Source: SP202 sp036339395 (lineage in GTDB: Bacteria > Planctomycetota > Phycisphaerae > Phycisphaerales > SM1A02). Taken from it: a DNA stretch of 19,735 nt. Position numbers and translations under genes: made by a program. The notes under the pieces were generated by a model, which saw nothing but the letters and a program-made list of their open reading frames with translations, made no database searches and had not been told where the DNA came from. The stretch spans positions 1 to 19,735 of the forward strand of contig JAYZBD010000090.1 in the NCBI GenBank assembly GCA_036339395.1. The letters run 5' to 3'. Shown here in pieces: positions 7,265 through 13,018 of the stretch. Positions within the stretch are counted from its first letter, which is position 1, and each line of letters starts with the position of its first letter.

Positions 7265-7285
7265 ATTCTAGGCCACCAGTGGCCT
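7265..7285 (-). promoter_or_regulatory. Predicted ftsH promoter -10 with overlapping palindrome
   Basis: The minus strand carries TAGAAT at 7270-7265, giving a predicted leader of about 98 nt before the ftsH ATG. Overlapping its upstream edge is a 16-bp inverted repeat, 7-bp arms AGGCCAC and GTGGCCT around a central CA (7270-7285). The 2-nt centre and the lack of a following T-run argue for a dimeric regulator site rather than an lptE terminator. No good -35 is seen. Confidence 0.4.
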
Positions 7286-7314
7286 GAAATCGATGTCCTC
7301 GGTCTGCCGGGCGT

Positions 7315-7833
7315 TTACCAGGCCGACTGTAACTCATCAACCACATCAGTCGCCAACTGCTGTACGACCTCGAATTCGCCCAGTTCGATGACTTCTCTGG
7401 ATTGTGTAGTGGGTACGAAAAGGCCGCCACCCTCGAAATTCATCCTTTCAACGATGGTTCGGTCTGTTTCGAGGTTCGTCCAGTTGAAATCAATGGTCAC
7501 CCCGACAACGACTTCCTCGTCGAGCCTGTCGTCGCTGCGGTTCTGGGAGAGGCTGGTCAGCTCGACGTTCACGATCCTGCCGGTGAGGAGAGTCTCGGCG
7601 GTCATTTCATTCGTGACTTTATAGGGCGTACGCGATTCAATGGTCGTTACGAGGGCCTTCGTGAGCAGGAATCCGATCTGCCTGTAATGGGTTTCATTCT
7701 CGAATGTATTCACGGCAATGGTCGTGTATTGAGTCGGGTAGACAGACTTGGTTGACCAGCCTTGTCGAGGATCATCCGAGCAGCTTGCAAAAAGGGCCGA
7801 TGCGATCACAAGGATGAACGTGATCCTGCTCAT
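7315..7833 (-). CDS. lptE: LptE-family LPS-assembly lipoprotein
   Basis: LptE plugs the LptD barrel and helps insert lipopolysaccharide into the outer leaflet of the outer membrane. It has 172 residues. The signal peptide ends in lipobox FASC, with Cys18 as the lipidated residue. The mature part has the family pattern: YTTIAVNTFENETHYRQIGFLLTKALVTTIESRTPYKV, then a LTGRIVNVELTSLSQN strand and a conserved-looking C-terminal helix ending VVDELQSAW. The start overlaps the upstream BamD-like gene stop as ATGA, indicating translational coupling. Together they suggest an outer-membrane biogenesis unit. Sequence similarity in this family is low in general, so the name rests on the fold-like pattern plus the lipobox. 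It could be annotated only as a DUF lipoprotein by some tools. Confidence 0.8.
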   Translation of the reverse strand: MSRITFILVIASALFASCSDDPRQGWSTKSVYPTQYTTIAVNTFENETHYRQIGFLLTKALVTTIESRTPYKVTNEMTAETLLTGRIVNVELTSLSQNRSDDRLDEEVVVGVTIDFNWTNLETDRTIVERMNFEGGGLFVPTTQSREVIELGEFEVVQQLATDVVDELQSAW

Positions 7834-8918
7834 GATGCTTCATCCTCCTGCTCGTCTTCCTGCGGTTCATCCTGCACGCCGAGGATCGCATGACGGAGTA
7901 GTGCGTAGTTCGGTGTCTTCTCAAGCACATGTTCCGGAAGCCGGGGAAGAATCGACGGTATCAACTCCAGGGCTCGGACACACGATCCTGTCTCCGGGTA
8001 TCGCTCAACCAGTCGTCGAATGACCAGTTCCGCTCCAATCGGGTCGGCGACTACGAGGTACCACTTCGCCGTCGAAAGAAGTTTCTCGGCCTGCGATTCC
8101 TCGATCCTGGTCAACAGCGCGCTTGCTCCGAGTCGTTCAGCTTCTGCAGGTTGTGATTCAATCAACTGGAGCAGTTCGATCTTGGCTTCGATGAGACCGA
8201 CCACGTCGAATTCAGGCCCCTTGAATGTCGCCAGGTTCGTGTAGATCAGCCGCCGCCTCGCCATGTCGAGGTAGGGAGATTTTGGATACTTCTTGATGAA
8301 GATCGCATACATGTCGGCAGCGAGGGCCATCCGCCGTTGACGGAAATAGAGATCCCCCAGTTCCATCCCGGACATCTCGGCGAGTTGACTTCCCGGCATT
8401 CGTTCCTGGATCCGGATGAACAGTTCCTCGGCTTCGTCTTCAGCGTTGGCGAACCGAATTCCCCAGAGTTTCCTTCGTTTCCCATGGGCATATTCCACGG
8501 CAATCTGGAACTCGCGAGCGCATGCCTGGGCGAAGACCGGGCTTGAAGGCCATCGCCGAACGATGTACTCGTACTCGTAGAGCGACTCGTACTCATCATT
8601 GAGTGCCACCAGGGCATCCGCCTTGATCATCATCGCTTCGTCGAGCATCTCCGAGTTGGGGTTTCGCTCGATCCATCGTTCTGAGAGGTTCAAGGCCCGG
8701 TTGGCCCGCCCCTCGGCCAGTAGTTTTCGAATCTGCCCCAGTTGTCCGGCAAGCGATCCTGGTTCCGGGCTGTGTTCCAGTGTCCATTCGTCGTGTGAAT
8801 CCAGTTCATAGGATTCCTGGGCCTGGATCGAGTCGACGCCCCAGAACAGGAGCAGCGCGAGGCAGGCTGCCCTGGAGAAGGGGAAGTGCCGTCGGCAGGA
8901 TGTATGGGTGGGCATCAT
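7830..8918 (-). CDS. BamD-like TPR outer-membrane assembly protein
   Basis: A 362-residue exported helical repeat protein. A signal peptide (hydrophobic core CLALLLFWGV, probable cleavage after SIQA near residue 33) has no lipobox cysteine at the expected place, unlike true BamD lipoproteins. The mature part is built of helix pairs of TPR type: GRANRALNLSERWIERNP, DEYESLYEYEYIVRRWPSSP, EDEAEELFIRIQERMPGSQLA and RMALAADMYAIFIKKYPKSPYLDMARRRL resemble BamD/YbgF repeats. The C-terminus is acidic (EDEQEDEAS). I chose the ATG at 8918 because TACCAT lies exactly 6 nt upstream, as at other leaderless starts here. A GTG at 8924 and an ATG at 8915 are alternatives, none with a Shine-Dalgarno. It overlaps lptE by ATGA. 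The role in outer-membrane assembly is inferred from the TPR pattern and that neighbour. Confidence 0.75.
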   Translation of the reverse strand: MMPTHTSCRRHFPFSRAACLALLLFWGVDSIQAQESYELDSHDEWTLEHSPEPGSLAGQLGQIRKLLAEGRANRALNLSERWIERNPNSEMLDEAMMIKADALVALNDEYESLYEYEYIVRRWPSSPVFAQACAREFQIAVEYAHGKRRKLWGIRFANAEDEAEELFIRIQERMPGSQLAEMSGMELGDLYFRQRRMALAADMYAIFIKKYPKSPYLDMARRRLIYTNLATFKGPEFDVVGLIEAKIELLQLIESQPAEAERLGASALLTRIEESQAEKLLSTAKWYLVVADPIGAELVIRRLVERYPETGSCVRALELIPSILPRLPEHVLEKTPNYALLRHAILGVQDEPQEDEQEDEAS

Positions 8919-8924
8919 GGCCAC

Positions 8925-8930
8925 ATGGTA
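8925..8930 (-). promoter_or_regulatory. Predicted -10 element of a leaderless BamD-like/lptE transcript
   Basis: The minus strand reads TACCAT, 6 nt, then ATG at 8918. No Shine-Dalgarno precedes any candidate start of this gene. The spacing equals that at pyrC, uvrC, scoB and the ALDH7 gene. Confidence 0.45.
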
Positions 8931-9126
8931 CGGGAAGGCAGGGAATCACGGCCCGTTGACCACCTTGCAGGGTGACTGGCATGCATCCCGGGGTCGAAGC
9001 GCAAAAAACGACATTCGAGGAAACTCCCGGCATCGACCGATGACAGCGATGCCCTGCCTCGTCAGTGGGAGGTGGGGGTTGCGCGCCGGTGCATTCCGCA
9101 ATGGGCATGGAGGCCCTTCAACCGGT

Positions 9127-9152
9127 TGCGCAGTGTTTGCGCATCATGCGCC
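9127..9152. repeat. Clustered TGCGCA palindromes upstream of fliO
   Basis: TGCGCA at 9127-9132, TGCGCA at 9138-9143 and TGCGCC at 9147-9152 are spaced 11 and 9 bp apart, roughly one helical turn each. TGCGCA is its own reverse complement. This helical phasing in a promoter region resembles a cooperative operator, although no regulator is known from the window. Confidence 0.35.
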
Positions 9153-9260
9153 CCGGAGCCATGGATGGCCAGTGACGCTCGGAAGCCTGAACATCATGGA
9201 TACGGATCCCGCGGGATGCGCAGCAGGTCTGCATGTCCCGATCGACCGGGGATGAAAGGT

Positions 9261-9283
9261 CGGCCCGGGTAGATATCCGGCCG
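9261..9283 (+). promoter_or_regulatory. Hairpin in the presumed fliO leader
   Basis: CGGCC, a bulged C and GG pair with CC-GGCCG around an 8-nt A/T-rich loop. It lies about 70 nt before the fliO start. No T-run follows. It may be leader structure or a protein site; its role is unknown. Confidence 0.3.
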
Positions 9284-9351
9284 CAGTTGAGAGTCAAGGG
9301 GACAGGATGTCCCGCCGGTCATGGATGGACCGGATACGCCAGGAAGGCGAC

Positions 9352-9984
9352 ATGCGTTTGACGGGAACAACTCCATCGAGGGTGATGGCAGCGGCTTTGC
9401 CAGCCTTGCTCCTGCTGTGTTCGGCCACGATTGCGGACCTGACTGCCGGGACCGTATCCGGTTCGAACGAAGGCATGCCGCTTGGTACTTCCAACGGGCT
9501 CTTCAGCGGGCGACCGGTGGCCGACGGGTCTTCGTCAATCTCGATGTTCGATGCAGGAAGCAGTGAAATCATTCGTGTGCTCCTGGCACTTGGTGTCGTC
9601 ATCGGCCTGCTCCTCCTGGTTCGATGGTGCATTCGACGTGGAAGTGGTCTTCTTCCCGGCACGAACAGGCCACAGGGGCTGCTGAAGGTGCATGCCAGGT
9701 ACCCGATGGGCAGGGGACACCACCTTGTGCTGCTGCAGGTTGGAAACAGGATGTTGCTTGTGCACCAGTCTGCAGGTCGGATGCAGACACTGACGGAATT
9801 CAGCGATGTCCAGGAACTCTCGGAACTGCACGATCGCCTCGAAGAAGCAGGGCGTGGTTCAAGTGCAGCCGGAAGGTCTGCGGGAAACAAGCCTCGACAG
9901 CATGAAGGTGGTGTTGTTGACCTTACATCATCCCGCCGCATTCCAGGTTGGCGACGCCTGATCGGTTGGAGGCCGGTTTCATGA
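9352..9984 (+). CDS. fliO: Flagellar biosynthetic protein FliO
   Basis: FliO is a bitopic membrane protein that helps assemble and stabilise the FliP ring of the flagellar export gate. It has 210 residues from the ATG at 9352, chosen because AGGAAGG lies 5 nt upstream and the product then begins with a signal-like segment (MRLTGTTPSRVMAAALPALLLLCSATIA). An ATG at 9307 with AAGGGG is possible but would put 15 charged residues before the signal. A periplasmic linker of about 45 residues leads to a TM helix at 73-91 (IIRVLLALGVVIGLLLLVRW), then the cytoplasmic FliO domain with LKVHARYPMGRGHHLVLLQVGNRMLLVHQSAG. The tail is low-complexity and basic. It is first in the operon, with its stop overlapping fliP by ATGA. 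Sequence identity in this family is weak, but the position before fliP makes it secure. Confidence 0.9.
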   Translation: MRLTGTTPSRVMAAALPALLLLCSATIADLTAGTVSGSNEGMPLGTSNGLFSGRPVADGSSSISMFDAGSSEIIRVLLALGVVIGLLLLVRWCIRRGSGLLPGTNRPQGLLKVHARYPMGRGHHLVLLQVGNRMLLVHQSAGRMQTLTEFSDVQELSELHDRLEEAGRGSSAAGRSAGNKPRQHEGGVVDLTSSRRIPGWRRLIGWRPVS

Positions 9985-10850
9985 TCCGCATGCGAGACAG
10001 TTCGACCTGGTTGGTCATCATCTGCATGGCAACCCTGGCCATTGCCTGCCAGGCGGGAGCTGCCCCGGTGAAAGCGGACATCGAGGTCCTGAATCCGATC
10101 GAGATTCTCGAAGACGTGTCAGAATCGATCCCTGGAATGGATGGTGGACTGAGTTCGACCATGAACATCATTCTGCTCCTGACCGTGTTGAGCATTGCTC
10201 CATCGATTCTCATTCTCTGCACGTGTTTCACCCGGATCGTGATCGTCCTGGGACTGCTCAAGCAGGCACTGGGTACGCAGAACCTTCCCCCGAGCCAGGT
10301 CATCATCGGGCTGAGCCTCTTCATCACGCTCGCCGTCATGGCCCCGACGCTTTCAGCCATGTACGAACGGGGGATCGGTCCCTACCTCGACGGTGATGAA
10401 GAAAGCTACGAGGTGGCATGGAACGAGACGAAGCAGCCCTTGCGGGATTTCATGTTCTCGCAGATCGAGGCGACCGGAAACTGGTCCGGTGTCTACATGA
10501 TGTTGAACTACAGGGGAATCGATACATCCGATCCATCGACCCTGGTCCGCAGTGATGTCGATCTTCTCACGCTTATTCCCGCCTACGTTCTGAGCGAGTT
10601 GAAGGTCGCCTTCCTGATCGGGTTCCGGATCTACCTGCCCTTCCTGGTCATCGATCTCATCATCGCAAGCATGCTTGTCTCGATGGGCATGCTCATGCTG
10701 CCGCCTGTCCTGATCTCTCTTCCATTCAAGCTCCTGCTCTTCGTTCTCGTTGATGGGTGGCAGTTGGTTACAGGGTCACTTGTTTCCTCCGTCATGCAGC
10801 CGGAGGTGATGCCGATGGCGGCGGGCATCGTTGCGGGGGGAGGGCCCTAG
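9981..10850 (+). CDS. fliP: Flagellar export gate protein FliP
   Basis: FliP forms the pentameric core of the FliPQR export channel in the inner membrane. It has 289 residues with a cleavable signal peptide (MIRMRDSSTWLVIICMATLAIACQAGAAP). Family signatures: CFTRIVIVLGLLKQALGTQNLPPSQVIIGLSLFITLAVMAPT and, near the end, LIPAYVLSELKVAFLIGFRIYLPFLVIDLIIASMLVSMGMLMLPPVLISLPFKLLLFVLVDGW. The start at 9981 follows GGAGG by about 8 nt and overlaps the fliO stop as ATGA; an upstream TTG in frame is less likely. The periplasmic loop between the signatures is somewhat long and acidic. It lies 37 bp before fliQ. Confidence 0.98.
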   Translation: MIRMRDSSTWLVIICMATLAIACQAGAAPVKADIEVLNPIEILEDVSESIPGMDGGLSSTMNIILLLTVLSIAPSILILCTCFTRIVIVLGLLKQALGTQNLPPSQVIIGLSLFITLAVMAPTLSAMYERGIGPYLDGDEESYEVAWNETKQPLRDFMFSQIEATGNWSGVYMMLNYRGIDTSDPSTLVRSDVDLLTLIPAYVLSELKVAFLIGFRIYLPFLVIDLIIASMLVSMGMLMLPPVLISLPFKLLLFVLVDGWQLVTGSLVSSVMQPEVMPMAAGIVAGGGP

Positions 10851-10887
10851 TGCGCCAATCTCGAGCTGAACCTGTGTGGAGGTGTGC

Positions 10888-11139
10888 ATGACTGCCGAAG
10901 GCATCGATGCCATCCGTCTTGCCCTGATGTACACGCTGCTGCTGTCTGCGCCGATCCTGGGTGCCGGCCTGCTCGTGGGCCTGCTCGTCAGTCTCATCCA
11001 GGCTGTCACGCAGATCCAGGAGCAGACGCTGAGTTTCGTTCCCAAGATCGTTGCGATGCTGCTTGTCTCCATCGTGTTGTTTTCCTGGTTGATGGCGAAG
11101 CTTGCCGACTTCGCCGTGGAGATGTTCACCGCCTTCTGA
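10888..11139 (+). CDS. fliQ: Flagellar export gate protein FliQ
   Basis: FliQ wraps the FliP-FliR ring in the export channel. It has 83 residues in two hydrophobic helical hairpins. The signature is clear: ALMYTLLLSAPILGAGLLVGLLVSLIQAVTQIQEQTLSFVPKIVA, followed by a second membrane segment MLLVSIVLFSWLMAKLADFA. The ATG at 10888 has GGAGG 6 nt upstream. A GTG at 10876 is in frame but would overlap that ribosome site. The stop is 16 nt before fliR. Confidence 0.97.
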   Translation: MTAEGIDAIRLALMYTLLLSAPILGAGLLVGLLVSLIQAVTQIQEQTLSFVPKIVAMLLVSIVLFSWLMAKLADFAVEMFTAF

Positions 11140-11155
11140 CCCATGTGCACTTCCC

Positions 11156-11935
11156 ATGAACACCATCCTTGTCCACCTGCCTGCAGTTCTTCTCGTCATT
11201 CTCCGGATTGGCGGTCTGATGGTCTTTGCTCCCGTCCTCAGCTCGAAGGTCGTCCCGCTGCGACTTCGAATCGTGCTGACACTCGTCCTGGGCATATCGA
11301 TGTATCCGATCCTTCTGGGCATCGGTGCCGTTTCAACCGAGGGCCTGTCACTCGAACCGGGAACATTCCTGCCATTGGCGGTTCGGGAAGTCTTCATCGG
11401 AATGGTGATCGGCCTGGTCGCTTCGCTGCCACTGGTCGCCCTGCAGATGGGTGGCCTGCTGATGGGACAGCAGATGGGTCTTGGATTTGCAACGCTCTAC
11501 GACCCTGCGATGGACGACCAGGGGGATGTGCTCGGGCGATTGTTCTTCTTCCTGGCGTTGGCGTCATTCCTGCTCGTCAATGGCCACGAAGCCGTGGTGA
11601 CAGCGGTTCTCCGCAGTTTCGATCATGTTCCGGCCGGATCCTTCTCGGTGGATACAGGTGTTCTGTCACTGCTTTCGGGAATGCTGCTCTCGGCGATGGA
11701 GGTGTCCCTCCGGGTCGCCGTACCGGTGATCGCCATCATTTTCCTGATGAGCATTGCAATGGGATTCGTCTCCAGGACCGTTCCACAATTCAACATCCTG
11801 AGTCTCGGTTTTCCACTGAGGATCCTCGTTGGATTCACGGTGATGATTGCGGGGCTGGTCGTAATCGAGAACGTTGTGATGGAAGCCATCGACACTACGT
11901 TGAATGGGATCACCGAATGGGTCGAAACACGATGA
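11156..11935 (+). CDS. fliR: Flagellar export gate protein FliR
   Basis: FliR completes the FliP5-FliR1 core of the export channel. It has 260 residues and is almost entirely hydrophobic, with several membrane segments. Family features: LRIGGLMVFAPVLSSKVVPLRLRIVLTLVLGISMYP, REVFIGMVIGLVASLPLVALQMGGLLMGQQMGLGFATLYDPAMDDQGDVLGRLFFFLALASFLLVNGH, and QFNILSLGFPLRILVGFTV near the end. The ATG at 11156 has no good Shine-Dalgarno, so translation may rely on coupling to fliQ 16 nt upstream. flhB follows after 12 nt. Confidence 0.96.
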   Translation: MNTILVHLPAVLLVILRIGGLMVFAPVLSSKVVPLRLRIVLTLVLGISMYPILLGIGAVSTEGLSLEPGTFLPLAVREVFIGMVIGLVASLPLVALQMGGLLMGQQMGLGFATLYDPAMDDQGDVLGRLFFFLALASFLLVNGHEAVVTAVLRSFDHVPAGSFSVDTGVLSLLSGMLLSAMEVSLRVAVPVIAIIFLMSIAMGFVSRTVPQFNILSLGFPLRILVGFTVMIAGLVVIENVVMEAIDTTLNGITEWVETR

Positions 11936-11947
11936 CTGGAGCCCCGC

Positions 11948-13018
11948 ATGCCCGATGATCTCGGTGAACGAACCGAGCAGGCGACCCCGCGGCGGCTTCG
12001 ACAGGCCAGGGCTGATGGGCAGGTCGCGCGCAGCCATGACCTGGGTGCCGCAATCGCACTGTTGCTTGCGACCTTGGCAACCTGGTTTGCAGCAGGCACC
12101 ATGCTCGGCGAGGGACGAGGGCTTCTTGAACGTGCACTGAACTTCTCCTCGTTCGAGGAAGGACTGGCTCCCTCCACGATGTTCGTCATTGTCGATGATG
12201 TACTCATGGCTGCTGCCTGGGTGTTCATCCCCCTGGTGCTTGTCGTGGCACTGGCATCCATCCTTTCGCAGTTCGTCCAGGTTGGGTGGCTTTTTACACT
12301 GTCCCCCTTGAAGCCACGAGCATCGCGCATCAATCCGGTTGATGGCGCGAAGCGGCTCCTGGGAAGCAGTGGTGCCGTGCGTGTCACGCTCGACCTGTTG
12401 AAGATCGGTGCAGTCCTGCTGGTGGCGGTACTCACCATGCTCCAGTACGCCTCCGGATTGCTGACCCTTCCATACCTGGACCTTCCAACGGGGATGGAAC
12501 AGGTCGGGATGTGCCTCCTGGACCTGGCCCTTCGCGTCGGTGGCGTTCTGCTCCTGCTTGGTTTCGTGGATCTTGCCTGGCAACGCTGGAAATACAAGCA
12601 GGACCTGAAGATGACCAGGCAGCAGGTCAAGGACGAGTTGAGGGATGCCGAGGGCGATCCCGAATCCCGTCGTCGTCGCAGGCAGCGGGCATTGCAGGAT
12701 GCCGGAGCAAGGCACGTGGATGCCAGTGCCCGAGTTCGGATTCTCCTTGTTGCACCAGGGACCGTGGCGGTACTCATCGAGCATGATCGAGCCGGTTCCT
12801 CCAGCCCGATGGTGCTTGCCGGGGGCCGGGGGGATGTTGCCAGGCGGTTGCAGCAGGAAGCGACGGTCGCATCGACACCAATCATTGAAACCGGTTCGCT
12901 GGCCATCGAACTCCATGAACAGGTTGCCAGCGGGGAACGTGTTCCCGAGCACCTGTTCCGGGGCATCGCCGAGGTACTCGCCGGCGTGTATCGCGACAGC
13001 GGGAGCGGAACACCATGA
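11948..13018 (+). CDS. flhB: Flagellar export protein FlhB lacking the NPTH autocleavage motif
   Basis: FlhB switches export from hook to filament substrates. It has 356 residues. The N-terminus carries the family ERTEQATPRRLRQARADGQVARS segment, then four membrane helices (about 32-50, 84-105, 150-175, 188-212), then KYKQDLKMTRQQVKDELRDAEGDPESRRRRR (215-245). The C-terminal subdomain ends with the conserved PIIETGSLAIELHEQVASGERVPEHLFRGIAEVLAGVY. In characterised FlhB/SctU proteins, cleavage between Asn and Pro of NPTH splits this subdomain. Here the equivalent position (269-272; 12752-12763) reads APGT in the context RILLVAPGTVAVLIEHD. The Asn and His are absent, so self-cleavage is not expected. 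Flanking sequence stays in frame and family-like, so this is substitution, not frameshift. The start follows GGAG by 6 nt, and the stop overlaps flhA as ATGA. Confidence 0.95.
   Translation: MPDDLGERTEQATPRRLRQARADGQVARSHDLGAAIALLLATLATWFAAGTMLGEGRGLLERALNFSSFEEGLAPSTMFVIVDDVLMAAAWVFIPLVLVVALASILSQFVQVGWLFTLSPLKPRASRINPVDGAKRLLGSSGAVRVTLDLLKIGAVLLVAVLTMLQYASGLLTLPYLDLPTGMEQVGMCLLDLALRVGGVLLLLGFVDLAWQRWKYKQDLKMTRQQVKDELRDAEGDPESRRRRRQRALQDAGARHVDASARVRILLVAPGTVAVLIEHDRAGSSSPMVLAGGRGDVARRLQQEATVASTPIIETGSLAIELHEQVASGERVPEHLFRGIAEVLAGVYRDSGSGTP

Larger units (their letters stand above)
8931..9351. other. Divergent intergenic region upstream of the flagellar operon
   Basis: About 420 bp with no convincing gene. 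Open frames cross it on both strands, but none has a ribosome site with protein-like sequence. It should hold the flagellar operon promoter, yet I found no clear sigma70, sigma54 (GG-N10-GC) or sigma28 site. Visible structure: an inverted repeat GGCATCG/CGATGCC at 9029-9053, a cluster of palindromic TGCGCA words at 9127-9152, and a GC-rich hairpin at 9261-9283 around the loop GTAGATAT. Confidence 0.6.

Noticed and set aside
5997..7271. 424-codon open frame on the plus strand opposite ftsH
   Set aside because: It is a complement of a conserved FtsH coding sequence, has no ribosome site, and its translation is rich in His, Asp and Arg without domain-like pattern.
8908..9255. 115-codon plus-strand frame in the region before fliO
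   Set aside because: It starts inside the BamD-like gene, has no Shine-Dalgarno, and its sequence is low-complexity Gly/His/Arg without family resemblance.
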